Shown: positions 26,452 to 34,334, counted from the first letter of the stretch. The stretch is 64,000 nt of DNA from Modestobacter sp. VKM Ac-2986 (GCF_026967795.1 NZ_JAPVBH010000001.1:310001-374000), one strand, 5' to 3'. Numbers and translations are program-made. The notes: generated by a model from the sequence alone, not told the origin.

Positions 26452-27297
26452 ATGTCGAACCGGTCCCTGCGACTGACCGTCGCCGCGGCGGCTGTCCTGG
26501 CCCTCGGCGCGTGCACCGGTCCCCCGGCGGCGGACGCACCGGCTGGTGCCGCGACCGGCACCGCCACCGACACCGCGTCGACCGCCGACGAGGGCCTGAG
26601 CGGCACGCTGACCGTCTTCGCCGCAGCCTCGCTCACCGACGTCTTCACCACCCTCGGCGAGCAGTTCGAGCAGCAGCACCCCCAGGTCGACGTCCAGTTC
26701 AGCTTCGCCGGCAGCTCGGCGCTGGCCGCCCAGCTCACCCAGGGCGCCCCGGCCGACCTGTTCGCCGCCGCCGACGAGACCCAGATGGCCCGGGTGCAGG
26801 AGGCCGGCCTGGTCGAGGACCCGAAGGGCTTCGCGGCGAACCGGCTCATGCTCGCCGTCCCGCCGGCGAACCCCGCCGGCCTGCGCCCGCCCGAGGGGCA
26901 GCCGGGCCTCCCGTCGCTGGCCGAGGTCCTCACCTCCGACGTGACGCTCGCCGTCTGCGCCGAGGAGGTGCCCTGCGGTGCCGCGGCCGCGGAGGTGCTC
27001 GCCGCGGCCGGGCAGCCCGCCACGCCGGACACCTACGAGGAGGACGTCCGCGCGGTCCTGACCAAGGTGGAGCTGGGCGAGGTGGACGCCGGGCTGGTCT
27101 ACGTCTCCGACGTCGCGGCGGCCGGGGACGGGGTCGTGGCGTTCGCGTTCCGCGAGGGCGAGCAGGCGGTGAACCGCTACGAGGCCGCCGTCCTGACCGC
27201 CGCGCCGAACCCGGCCGCGGCCCGCGCCTTCAGCGAGCTGGTGCGCTCCGACGCCGGGCAGGCCGCGCTGGGCGCCGCCGGCTTCCCGCCCGCGTGA
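26452..27297 (+). CDS. modA: Molybdate ABC transporter substrate-binding lipoprotein
   Basis: This 281-residue exported lipoprotein has a short charged N-terminus, a hydrophobic core and a lipobox LALGAC (Cys near residue 20), followed by an Ala/Thr-rich linker. The mature part has the ModA pattern: LTVFAAASLTDVF near residue 52, FSFAGSSALAAQL, GAPADLFAAADE, NRLMLAVP, and TKVELGEVDAGLVYVSD near the end. It binds molybdate or tungstate outside the membrane for import. The ATG at 26452 is preceded by GGGAGCTGTC. Its TGA overlaps the modB GTG (27294-27297). Confidence 0.93.
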   Translation: MSNRSLRLTVAAAAVLALGACTGPPAADAPAGAATGTATDTASTADEGLSGTLTVFAAASLTDVFTTLGEQFEQQHPQVDVQFSFAGSSALAAQLTQGAPADLFAAADETQMARVQEAGLVEDPKGFAANRLMLAVPPANPAGLRPPEGQPGLPSLAEVLTSDVTLAVCAEEVPCGAAAAEVLAAAGQPATPDTYEEDVRAVLTKVELGEVDAGLVYVSDVAAAGDGVVAFAFREGEQAVNRYEAAVLTAAPNPAAARAFSELVRSDAGQAALGAAGFPPA

Positions 27298-28100
27298 GCC
27301 GCCGGCGCCGCGACGGCGGTGTCCCGGCGCCGCTGCTGGTCCCGGCCCTGCTGGCGGTCGCCTTCCTGGTGCTGCCGCTGGCCGGCCTCGTCGTCCGGGC
27401 GCCGTGGTCGCAGATCGGCCCGCAGCTGGCCAGCCCGGGCGTGGGGCAGGCGCTGCGGCTGTCGCTGGTGTCGGCGACGCTGGCCACCGCCGTCTCGCTG
27501 CTGCTCGGCGTCCCGCTGGCCTGGGTGCTGGCCCGGTCGACCCTGCGCGGGCGGTCGGTGCTGCGGGCGCTGGTCACCGTGCCGCTGGTGCTCCCGCCCG
27601 TGGTCGGTGGCGTCGCGCTGTTCCTGGTGCTCGGCCGGCAGGGCATCGTGGGTCGCTGGCTGTTCGAGGCGACCGGGTTCTCGCTGCCCTTCACCACCGC
27701 CGCGGTCGTGGTCGCCGAGACCTTCGTGGCCATGCCGTTCCTGGTGATCAGCGTCGAGGGCGCGTTGCGTGCCGCCGACGCCCGCTTCGAGGACGCCGCG
27801 GCCACCCTGGGCGCCGACCGCTGGACGACGTTCCGCCGGGTCACGCTGCCGCTGGTGGCCCCGGGGGTCGCCGCCGGGGCGGTGCTGTGCTGGGCGCGGG
27901 CGCTGGGGGAGTTCGGCGCCACGATCACCTTCGCCGGCAACTTCCCCGGCACGACGCAGACCATGCCGCTGGCGGTCTACCTGGCCCTGCAGCGCGACCC
28001 GGAGGCGGCGATCGTGCTCAGCCTGGTGCTGCTGGCGGTCTCGCTGGCCACCCTGCTGCTGCTCCGCGGCCGCTGGCTGGGCCGGACGGTGAGTGCGTGA
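27294..28100 (+). CDS. modB: Molybdate ABC transporter permease
   Basis: This 268-residue membrane protein has about six hydrophobic segments. The ABC-permease EAA loop appears in the middle as DARFEDAAATLGADRWTTFRRVTLPL (residues about 160-185), the site that contacts the ATPase. The GEFGATITFAGNFPGTTQTMPLAVY segment is a strong ModB signature. The GTG at 27294 overlaps the modA stop codon, so the two are translationally coupled. Downstream, instead of a tight overlap with modC, there is a 61-bp gap occupied by a GGAGTCCCAG hairpin (28107-28148). Confidence 0.92.
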   Translation: MSRRRRDGGVPAPLLVPALLAVAFLVLPLAGLVVRAPWSQIGPQLASPGVGQALRLSLVSATLATAVSLLLGVPLAWVLARSTLRGRSVLRALVTVPLVLPPVVGGVALFLVLGRQGIVGRWLFEATGFSLPFTTAAVVVAETFVAMPFLVISVEGALRAADARFEDAAATLGADRWTTFRRVTLPLVAPGVAAGAVLCWARALGEFGATITFAGNFPGTTQTMPLAVYLALQRDPEAAIVLSLVLLAVSLATLLLLRGRWLGRTVSA

Positions 28101-28106
28101 CCGCCC

Positions 28107-28148
28107 ATGGAGTCCCAGCGGTCCACTTCTGGCGCCCTGGGACTCCAT
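28107..28148. repeat. Intergenic hairpin, GGAGTCCCAG family, copy 1 (inside the mod operon)
   Basis: ATGGAGTCCCAG (28107-28118) and CTGGGACTCCAT (28137-28148) are perfect 12-bp inverted repeats around an 18-base centre. The 40-base core (28109-28148) has the same length as the copy at 41987-42026. It lies entirely between the modB stop and the modC GTG. Confidence 0.75.
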
Positions 28149-28161
28149 CGGGGGCAGCGAC

Positions 28162-29211
28162 GTGAGCCTGGAGGCGCACGTCGTGGTGCGGCGGGGGGCG
28201 CTGGAGGTCGACGTCCAGCTGTCGGTGGCCGACGGCGAGGTGCTGGCGGTGCTCGGGCCGAACGGTGCAGGCAAGTCCACGATCTTGCGGGTGCTCGCCG
28301 GGTTGCTCCCCCCGGACGGCGGACGGGTGGTCGTGGACGGGGACCGGGTCTGGGACGACGACACCGCGCACCTGCCCCCGCACCGGCGGCCGATCGGCAT
28401 GGTGTTCCAGGACCACCTGCTGTTCCCGCACCTGTCGGTGACCGAGAACGTGGCCTTCGGGCCGCGCTCCCGCGGGGTCCCCCGGGCGGCGGCCCGCGCG
28501 GCGGCCACGGCCTGGCTGGACCGGGTCGGGCTGGCCGGGCTGGGCGACCGCCGTCCCGGCCAGCTGTCCGGCGGGCAGGCGCAGCGGGCGGCGCTGGCCC
28601 GGGCGCTGGTGGGGGAGCCGCGGGTGCTGCTGCTGGACGAGCCGCTGTCGGCGCTGGACGCCCGCACCCGGCTCACCGTGCGGGCCGAGCTGCACCGGCA
28701 CCTCACCGACTACGCCGGCAGCGCGGTGCTGGTCACCCACGACCCGGTCGACGCGATGGCGCTGGCCACCCGGGTCGTGGTGGTCGAGGACGGCCGGGTC
28801 GTGCAGGCCGGCACCCCCGCCGAGGTGGCCCGCCGCCCGCGCACCGACTACGTGGCCCGGCTGGTCGGGCTGGTGCTGCTGGCCGGCACGGGCGCGGGGA
28901 CGACGGTCGCCCTCGACGGCGGCGGCGCGGTCGCGGTGGCCGAGGAGGCGCGCGGGCCGGTGTTCGTCGCCGTCCGGCCGGAGTCGGTGGCGCTGTACCT
29001 CGAGCGCCCGGCCGGCAGCCCGCGCAACGTCTGGCCGCTGACCCTGGTCTCGGCCACGCCGCACGGCTCGGTGGTGCGCTGCGACCTGGCCGGGGAGGTG
29101 GCGCTGACCGCCGACGTCACCGCCGCCTCCTTCGCCGAGCTGGGCCTGGCGCCCGGTGCGCAGGTGTGGGCCTCGGTCAAGGCCTCCGAGGTCGCCGTCT
29201 ACCCGCGCTGA
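28162..29211 (+). CDS. modC: Molybdate ABC transporter ATP-binding protein
   Basis: This 349-residue ATPase drives ModB. Walker A is GPNGAGKST (near residue 35), followed by a Q-loop GMVFQDHLLFPHLSV, signature LSGGQAQRAALARAL, Walker B VLLLDEPLSALDA and the switch His in VLVTHDPVDAM. A C-terminal TOBE domain (about residues 270-349) may sense molybdate. I chose the GTG at 28162 (VSLEAHVVVRR). A GTG at 28093 in the same frame, overlapping modB, would read straight through the hairpin repeat and add 23 non-homologous residues. The repeat may therefore have displaced an original coupled start. Confidence 0.9.
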   Translation: MSLEAHVVVRRGALEVDVQLSVADGEVLAVLGPNGAGKSTILRVLAGLLPPDGGRVVVDGDRVWDDDTAHLPPHRRPIGMVFQDHLLFPHLSVTENVAFGPRSRGVPRAAARAAATAWLDRVGLAGLGDRRPGQLSGGQAQRAALARALVGEPRVLLLDEPLSALDARTRLTVRAELHRHLTDYAGSAVLVTHDPVDAMALATRVVVVEDGRVVQAGTPAEVARRPRTDYVARLVGLVLLAGTGAGTTVALDGGGAVAVAEEARGPVFVAVRPESVALYLERPAGSPRNVWPLTLVSATPHGSVVRCDLAGEVALTADVTAASFAELGLAPGAQVWASVKASEVAVYPR

Positions 29212-29220
29212 GCCCTCTGC

Positions 29221-29241
29221 CTGCGCTGAGCGTCAGCGCAG
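29221..29241. terminator. Bidirectional terminator between modC and epoxide hydrolase
   Basis: CTGCGCTGA (29221-29229) pairs perfectly with TCAGCGCAG (29233-29241) across a 3-base loop. The right arm includes the epoxide hydrolase stop codon (complement of TCA at 29233-29235). modC ends 9 bp upstream. Confidence 0.65.
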
Positions 29242-30432
29242 CCGGCGGAAGGTCGTCCGGATCTCCTCCACCAGCAACTCCGGCTGCTCCAGGACAGCGA
29301 AGTGCCCGCCTGCGGCGACCTGGTCGAAGTGCAGCAGGTCGGTGTAGCGGCGCTCGACCCAGCGGCGGGACTTCCGCACGTACTCCCCCGGCATGATCGT
29401 GATCCCGGTCGGGAGGTCGATTGGCGCGGCACCGGCCGGCGGCCCCCACTGGCCCTGGGTCAGCTCCCAGTACATCCGGGCCGAGGACGCCGCGGTGTTG
29501 GTCAGCCAGTAGAGCATGACGTCGTCGATCATCTCGTTGACCTCGAAGACCGCCTCGGCGTCCCCGTGCGCGCCGCCGACGTCCTGGAACATGGCGTAGA
29601 TCCACGACGCCAGCCCGACCGGGGAGTCCGTCAGGGCGTAGCCGATGGTCTGCGGCCGGGTGGACATCTGCTTGGCGTAGCCGGACAGCACCTGGTCGTA
29701 GTACTGCGCCTCGACGAGCATCTGCTGCTCCTCCGGCGTCGCCTCGGCCATCTCCTGCGGCGTGGGCCAGAACATGGCCATGTTCAGGTGCATGCCGGCC
29801 AGGCCGGTGGGCGTGGTCGCGGTCAACGCGGCCATCTCCTCGGTGACCCCGGCGCCGAGGTCACCGCCCTGGGCGACGAAGCGGTCGTAGCCGAGCCGGG
29901 CCATCAGCGTGACCCAGGCGCGGGCGGTGCGCGGCAGGTCCCAGCCGGTGCCGGTGGGCCGCCCGGAGAAGCCGAAGCCGGGCAGGCTCGGGATCACCAG
30001 CGAGAAGGCGTCCTCGGCGCGGCCGCCGTGCGCGACCGGGTCGGTCAGCGGCCCGATCACCTTGCGGAACTCCAAGACCGAGCCGGGCCAGCCGTGGGTC
30101 ATGACCATCGGCATCGCACCCGGCTCGGGGGACCGCACATGCAGGAAGTGCACGTCCAGCCCGTCGATGGTGGTCACGAACTGCTCCCAGCCGTTGAGCA
30201 GCGCCTCGGTGGCCCGCCAGTCGTAGCCGGTGCGCCAGCGCTCGACCAGGGCCTGGACCTTGGCCAGCTGCGGGCCCTGGCTGGTGTCGGCCACGGTCTC
30301 GGCGTCGGGCCAGCGGGTGGCGTCCAGCCGCCGCTGCAGGTCGTCGAGCTGGGCCTGCGGGACGTCGATGGTGAACGGGCGGACCGCGTCGTCGGCGGTC
30401 ACGTCGTGCTCGGGGTGCGTGGTCGTGCTCAT
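29233..30432 (-). CDS. Epoxide hydrolase (EHN-type, alpha/beta hydrolase)
   Basis: This 399-residue soluble enzyme has an N-terminal epoxide-hydrolase lid domain (residues about 15-125: FTIDVPQAQLDDLQRRLDATRWP). The alpha/beta-hydrolase core follows: oxyanion motif HGWPGS, SLPGFGFSGRP, nucleophile Asp in AQGGDLGAGV, and the terminal catalytic His in AAGGHFAVLEQP. This resembles the juvenile-hormone/microsomal-type epoxide hydrolases that open epoxides to diols. The ATG at 30432 begins MSTTTHPEHD. It diverges from a MarR gene across a 91-bp region with a perfect palindrome, so it is very likely the regulator's target. The natural substrate is unknown. Confidence 0.88.
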   Translation of the reverse strand: MSTTTHPEHDVTADDAVRPFTIDVPQAQLDDLQRRLDATRWPDAETVADTSQGPQLAKVQALVERWRTGYDWRATEALLNGWEQFVTTIDGLDVHFLHVRSPEPGAMPMVMTHGWPGSVLEFRKVIGPLTDPVAHGGRAEDAFSLVIPSLPGFGFSGRPTGTGWDLPRTARAWVTLMARLGYDRFVAQGGDLGAGVTEEMAALTATTPTGLAGMHLNMAMFWPTPQEMAEATPEEQQMLVEAQYYDQVLSGYAKQMSTRPQTIGYALTDSPVGLASWIYAMFQDVGGAHGDAEAVFEVNEMIDDVMLYWLTNTAASSARMYWELTQGQWGPPAGAAPIDLPTGITIMPGEYVRKSRRWVERRYTDLLHFDQVAAGGHFAVLEQPELLVEEIRTTFRRLR

Positions 30433-30462
30433 GTCCGGCTGCCTCGTAATCGTCGTCCGGTG

Positions 30463-30487
30463 AGATCGTCTGTAAGTCAGACGATCT
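30463..30487. promoter_or_regulatory. Palindromic operator between epoxide hydrolase and MarR genes
   Basis: AGATCGTCTG (30463-30472) and CAGACGATCT (30478-30487) are perfect 10-bp inverted repeats around TAAGT. The site abuts the -35 box of the MarR promoter (30489). It is the expected form and place of a MarR-dimer operator controlling both divergent genes. Confidence 0.75.
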
Positions 30488-30488
30488 G

Positions 30489-30517
30489 TTGGCAGGACGG
30501 TAGCACCGCCGTACGAT
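30489..30517 (+). promoter_or_regulatory. Promoter of the marR-mocA-like operon (leaderless)
   Basis: TTGGCA (30489-30494) and TACGAT (30512-30517) are separated by exactly 17 bp, and the GTG start follows 6 bases after the -10 box. Transcription should begin at or next to the start codon. The operator palindrome lies immediately upstream. Confidence 0.65.
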
Positions 30518-30523
30518 GTACCG

Positions 30524-31021
30524 GTGACGAGCAGCCGCGAGCAGGACGTCCCCGGGCTGGAGGACGAGCTGGGGTGGTCGCTGCACCGGGTGGCCACGGC
30601 CTTCCGGCAGACCGCGCTCACCGCGGTCGACGACCTGCCCGGCGGCCCGCGCGGCTACCAGGTGCTGGTGGCGGTGCACGCCGGGCCGCCGTCCTCCCAG
30701 CTCGCGCTGGCCCAGCGGCTGGCCATCGACAAGACGGCGATGACCTACCTGGTCGACGAGCTCCAGGACGCCGGCCTGGTCACCCGCCGCCCCGACCCTG
30801 CCGACCGGCGGGTGCGCCAGGTCGTGGTCACCGACCAGGGGCGCGCGGCGCTGGAGCGGTCGCGGTCCGCGCTGCGGACGGTGGAGGGCCGGCTCCTCGG
30901 TGACCTCGACGAGGACGAGAGCGCGCAGCTGCGCCGCCTGCTGGCCCGGGTCGCCCACGCCAGCGACCAGGCCGAGCCCTGCCTGACGAGCGAGCAGGTC
31001 CGCGCGGCGGCCGCCGGATGA
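30524..31021 (+). CDS. MarR family transcriptional regulator
   Basis: This 165-residue winged-helix repressor has a core SSQLALAQRLAIDKTAMTYLVDELQDAGLVTRRPDPADRRVRQVVVTDQGRAAL spanning residues about 60-115: recognition helix, then the wing with the conserved D-R-R. N- and C-terminal helices for dimerisation flank it. Such proteins release DNA on binding small aromatics or oxidation. The GTG at 30524 lies 6 bases after a TACGAT -10 box. It diverges from the epoxide hydrolase across a perfect palindromic operator, the likely site of auto- and target repression. Its stop overlaps the ATG of the MocA-like gene (ATGA at 31018-31021). Confidence 0.9.
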   Translation: MTSSREQDVPGLEDELGWSLHRVATAFRQTALTAVDDLPGGPRGYQVLVAVHAGPPSSQLALAQRLAIDKTAMTYLVDELQDAGLVTRRPDPADRRVRQVVVTDQGRAALERSRSALRTVEGRLLGDLDEDESAQLRRLLARVAHASDQAEPCLTSEQVRAAAAG

Positions 31022-31590
31022 CCTCCGACGCACCCGTGGCCGGCCTGGTGCTCGCCGCCGGCGGCGGCCGGCGGTACGGCATGCCCAAGGCGCTGGTCGA
31101 GTTCGAGGGCAGCCTGCTGGTCGAGCGGGCGGTCCGGACGGCGGCCGCGGTGTGCGACCCGGTGCTCGTCGTCCTCGGCGCCCGGGCGGTCGACGTCTGG
31201 CGCACCGCGGACCTCACCGGGGCCACCGTGCTGGCCAACGCCGACTGGGAGTCCGGGATGGCCTCCAGCCTGCGCACCGGGCTCGACGGCCTGCGCGGCT
31301 GGCCCGGCCGGGTCGACGCGGTGCTGGTGCAGCTGGTCGACATGCCCGGGATGACGCCGGCCGCCCTGGCCCGGGTGGCCGCGCACGCCGAGCCCGGCGC
31401 CCTGGCGGTGGCCACCTACGACGGCGTCCGCAGCCACCCGGTGCTGCTGGGCCGCGAGCACTGGGCCGGGGTCGCGGCGACGGCGACCGGTGACGAGGGC
31501 GCCCGGGCGTACCTCGCCGCGCACGAGGTGACCGAGGTCGACTGCACCGGCCTGGCCGACCCCACCGATCTCGACGTCCCGCCCGCCTGA
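31018..31590 (+). CDS. MocA-like nucleotidyltransferase (molybdenum cofactor cytidylyl/guanylyltransferase)
   Basis: This 190-residue protein has a Rossmann-type NTP-transferase fold. The nucleotide-binding signature LAAGGGRRYGMPKALVEFEG is at residues 12-31 and the metal-binding Asp in VQLVDMPGMTP is near 108. This is the pattern of MocA/MobA-like enzymes, which attach CMP or GMP to molybdopterin for xanthine-dehydrogenase or DMSO-reductase type enzymes. The ATG at 31018 overlaps the marR stop. The neighbours moaE, moaD and moaA support the cofactor role. Which nucleotide is used cannot be told, and no molybdoenzyme gene is in the window. Confidence 0.8.
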   Translation: MTSDAPVAGLVLAAGGGRRYGMPKALVEFEGSLLVERAVRTAAAVCDPVLVVLGARAVDVWRTADLTGATVLANADWESGMASSLRTGLDGLRGWPGRVDAVLVQLVDMPGMTPAALARVAAHAEPGALAVATYDGVRSHPVLLGREHWAGVAATATGDEGARAYLAAHEVTEVDCTGLADPTDLDVPPA

Positions 31591-31608
31591 CCGCGTACCT
31601 TCGCCGCC

Positions 31609-32028
31609 GTGGACACGCTGCTCGCCCGGGTCACCGAGGAACCGCTGTCGGTCGCCGAGCACGAGGCGGCCGTGGAGCGGGCGGCCGCCGGCGCCGTCGT
31701 CTCCTTCTCCGGGGTCGTGCGCGACCACGACGGCGGCCGGTCGGTCACCGAGCTCGAGTACACCGGGCACCCGACGGCGCCGGCGCTGATCGCCGAGATC
31801 GCCGCCGAGTTCGCCGCCCGCCCCGACGTGCACGCCGTCGCGGTCTCCCACCGCATCGGGCTGCTGGCCATCGGCGACGTCGCGCTGGCCTGCGCGGTGA
31901 GCGCCTCGCACCGCGGGCAGGCCTTCGCCGCCTGCGCGGAGCTGGTCGACGAGGTCAAGGCGCGGCTGCCGATCTGGAAGCGGCAGGTCTTCTCCGACGG
32001 CCAGGAGGAGTGGGTCGCCTGCCCGTGA
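31609..32028 (+). CDS. moaE: Molybdopterin synthase catalytic subunit MoaE
   Basis: This 139-residue protein is the large subunit of molybdopterin synthase, which with thiocarboxylated MoaD puts the dithiolene sulfurs on precursor Z. Family features: GAVVSFSGVVRDHDGG near residue 28-43, LEYTGHPTAPALI, VAVSHRIGLLAIGDVAL, SASHRGQAFAAC and the substrate-binding Lys in VKARLPIWKRQVFSDG..EWVACP. The GTG at 31609 follows a TACCTT (31596-31601) by 7 bases, so it may be expressed leaderless from its own promoter rather than only from the MocA-like gene 18 bp upstream. The partner moaD is 2 kb away on the other strand. Confidence 0.93.
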   Translation: MDTLLARVTEEPLSVAEHEAAVERAAAGAVVSFSGVVRDHDGGRSVTELEYTGHPTAPALIAEIAAEFAARPDVHAVAVSHRIGLLAIGDVALACAVSASHRGQAFAACAELVDEVKARLPIWKRQVFSDGQEEWVACP

Positions 32029-32158
32029 GGCGGCTCTCGACCGGGGCGCTTGCCCTGGTCTGTCGTGCGTGACATAACTGGACCGGTGCGTCCCCGCCCG
32101 GGGCGCCGGTGACCTCTGCGGAGCCGCCGCGAGTGCGCAGGCAGCAGACGGGGGTCCG

Positions 32159-33772
32159 GTGGCGGAGCAGGACGGCGTGGTGCGCGAGCAGGACGATGTC
32201 GTGCGCCTGGTCGAGTCGCTGCCGGTGGGCTACCTGGCCCTGGACGCCGACTGGACGATCACCTACGTCAACGCCGCCGCCGAGCGCTCCCTCGGGCACC
32301 CCGGGGCCGAGCTGGTGGGCGTGTCGATGTGGACGGCCTTCCCCGACAACGAGCGCAACGAGTTCGGCCGGACCTACCGGGAGGCCCTCGCCACCGGGGA
32401 ACCCCGGTCGGTGGAGGCGTACTACCCGGCCCCGTACGACCAGTGGTTCCAGGCCCAGGCCGTGCCCACCGGCACCGGGCTCGCGCTCTTCTTCACCGAC
32501 GTGACCGACCGCCGCAAGGCGCAGGAGCGGCTGGCCCTGCTGGCCCGGGTCAGCGCCCAGCTGGCCGGCAGCGTCGACGACGGCAGCGCGACAGCCCGGC
32601 TCCCGCAGCTGCTGGTGCCCGCGCTGGCCGACTGGTGCGTCCTCACCGTCGTCGACGAGGAGGACCGCCCGCACGACGTCGGCTGGTGGCACGCCGACCC
32701 GGATCGCCGTGCGGTCGTGGCGCGCTATGCCGCCGTGCGGCTGGCGTCGGTGCCCGCCGGGGCGCCGGTGGTGCGGGCGCTGGCAGGGGAGACCGTCGTC
32801 TCCCCCGTCGCCGACGTGCTCGCCCTGCTGCCGCCGGGCCCGGCCCGCGACCTGATCGAGCAGCTGGACACCGGCTCGGGCCTGGCCATCCCGCTGCGGG
32901 GCCGGGACCGCGTGCTGGGCGTGCTCACCCTGTGCTTCGACCGGGGCCGTGAGCCGGTGGACGCCGACCTGCTGGTGGCCCGCCAGGTCGCCGACCGGAT
33001 CGGGCAGGCGCTGGACAACGCCCGGCTGTTCCGGCAGCAGCGCCAGCTCGCCGAGACCCTGCAGCGCAGCCTGCTGACCCGCCCGGTGCAGCACGAGGGT
33101 GCGCAGATCGCCGTCCGGTACGCCCCGGCCGCCGAGGCCGCCCGGATCGGCGGTGACTGGTACGACGCGTTCCGGCAGCCCTCCGGGTCCCTGATGCTGG
33201 TCATCGGCGACGTGGTCGGCCACGACACGGCCGCCGCGGCCGCGATGGGCCAACTCCGTGCGCTGCTGCGCGGCATCGCCACCTACAGCGACGCCGGCCC
33301 GGTCGAGGTGCTGCGCGGGCTGGACTCCTCGATGGAGCTGCTGTCGCTGGGCACCTACGCCACCGCGGCCGTGGCCCGGTTCGAGCGGACCCCTGCCGAG
33401 GCGGGGCAGGGCCTGACCAGGATGCGGTGGACCAACGCCGGGCACCTGCCCCCGCTGGTCATCCACCCCGACGGCACGCTGGCCGCGCCGGCCGCGTGGC
33501 GCGGTGAGCTGCTGCTGGGCGTCGACCCGGGGGCCGAGCGCAGCGAGGCGGTGTTGACGCTGCCGGCCGGGTCGACCGTGCTGCTCTACACCGACGGGCT
33601 GATCGAGCGCCGGGACGGCGACCTGGACGACGGCATGGAGCGGCTGCGCGAGGCCGCGACCGAGCTGGCCGGGGCCTCGCTGGACGAGCTGTGCGACCAG
33701 CTCATCGCCCGGCTGGTCGACGGCCGCCCGGAGGACGACGTCGCCCTGGTCGCCATCCGCCTGCTGGCCTGA
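32159..33772 (+). CDS. PAS-GAF-SpoIIE phosphatase
   Basis: This 537-residue soluble sensor phosphatase has a PAS domain (residues about 12-120: LPVGYLALDADWTITYVNAAAE...FFTDVTDRRKAQ) and a GAF domain (about 130-295). The SpoIIE/PP2C catalytic domain (about 310-537) carries IGGDWYDAFR, LVIGDVVGHDTAAA, WTNAGHLPPLV, LLYTDGLIERR and DDVALVAIR. It probably dephosphorylates an anti-anti-sigma factor. It has the same catalytic layout as the 7650-9428 protein but a PAS instead of the first GAF. I chose the GTG at 32159 (VAEQDGVV). It interrupts the molybdenum genes between moaE and moaD. Confidence 0.9.
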   Translation: MAEQDGVVREQDDVVRLVESLPVGYLALDADWTITYVNAAAERSLGHPGAELVGVSMWTAFPDNERNEFGRTYREALATGEPRSVEAYYPAPYDQWFQAQAVPTGTGLALFFTDVTDRRKAQERLALLARVSAQLAGSVDDGSATARLPQLLVPALADWCVLTVVDEEDRPHDVGWWHADPDRRAVVARYAAVRLASVPAGAPVVRALAGETVVSPVADVLALLPPGPARDLIEQLDTGSGLAIPLRGRDRVLGVLTLCFDRGREPVDADLLVARQVADRIGQALDNARLFRQQRQLAETLQRSLLTRPVQHEGAQIAVRYAPAAEAARIGGDWYDAFRQPSGSLMLVIGDVVGHDTAAAAAMGQLRALLRGIATYSDAGPVEVLRGLDSSMELLSLGTYATAAVARFERTPAEAGQGLTRMRWTNAGHLPPLVIHPDGTLAAPAAWRGELLLGVDPGAERSEAVLTLPAGSTVLLYTDGLIERRDGDLDDGMERLREAATELAGASLDELCDQLIARLVDGRPEDDVALVAIRLLA

Positions 33773-33779
33773 GCCGGGA

Positions 33780-33977
33780 CTAGCGGGCGCCGGCCAGGCC
33801 GTCGTCGCCGTCGTGGCGGGACCGGGCCTCGGCCCGCTCCTCCTCGGCCTCGGCCTCGAGCCGGCGCGCCTCGCCGTCCATGGTGGCCGCGGCGTCGCCG
33901 TGGGACTCCCCGTAGACCTGCTCGGCGCGGCCGAGCAGCTCCTCGGCCTTGGCCTTCGCCTTGTCGAACACGCTCAT
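33780..33977 (-). CDS. CsbD-like small stress protein
   Basis: This 65-residue, highly charged and probably helical protein begins MSVFDKAKAKAEELLGRAEQ and includes YGESHGDAAATM, resembling the repeats of CsbD-type general-stress proteins. The rest is Glu/Arg/Ala-rich. In Bacillus CsbD is under SigB control; the function is unknown. The ATG at 33977 is preceded on its strand by AGAGGAACC, a good ribosome site. It is convergent with the SpoIIE phosphatase gene, which ends 8 bp away, and may belong to the same stress regulon. The match rests mainly on the N-terminal pattern. Confidence 0.6.
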   Translation of the reverse strand: MSVFDKAKAKAEELLGRAEQVYGESHGDAAATMDGEARRLEAEAEEERAEARSRHDGDDGLAGAR

Positions 33978-34021
33978 CGTGGTTCCTCTCGCCGGTGCCC
34001 CGTCCGGGGCAGTCTGCCCGG

Positions 34022-34267
34022 TCAGCCGCCGGCGAAGGGCGGCAGCACGTCCACCACCGCGCCGGGCGAGAGCACCAACGCGCGGTCCCGGGTGCTGGTT
34101 CCGTCCACCAGGAACGAGCACGCGGTGAGCACCTTCTCCAGGCGCTCGCCGTGGGCGTCGACGATCTGCCCGACCAGCTCCTCGAGCGAGCCGGCCTCGC
34201 GGGTCTCGGTGTCCACGCCGACCGCGGCGCGGGCCCCGGCGAAGTACCGGACGGTCACCGTGCCCAT
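34022..34267 (-). CDS. moaD: Molybdopterin synthase sulfur-carrier subunit MoaD
   Basis: This 81-residue ubiquitin-like protein ends in PPFAGG, the double Gly that is adenylated and thiocarboxylated for sulfur transfer to MoaE. The N-terminal VTVRYFAGARAAVG and the VDGTSTRDRALVLSPGAVVDVLPP segment are typical of MoaD/ThiS. Genomic context (moaA 77 bp upstream on the same strand) favours MoaD over ThiS. The start is the ATG at 34267. It is probably cotranscribed with moaA, although the gap contains a repetitive GC-rich stretch. Confidence 0.88.
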   Translation of the reverse strand: MGTVTVRYFAGARAAVGVDTETREAGSLEELVGQIVDAHGERLEKVLTACSFLVDGTSTRDRALVLSPGAVVDVLPPFAGG

Positions 34268-34284
34268 CGGTTCGCCTCCACGGT

Positions 34285-34334
34285 CGTTCCGCTCCTCGCT
34301 CGCAGAGCTCGCTGCGATGCTCGCTCCCGGTCGG
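34285..34334. repeat. Low-complexity GCTCGC-rich stretch between moaA and moaD
   Basis: The stretch holds several near-copies of GCTCGC/GCTCGCTGC and is partly self-complementary (GCGAGC arms on either side of GAGCTC). It fills most of the 77-bp moaA-moaD gap. It could be a hairpin attenuating moaD or simple expansion. Confidence 0.35.
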
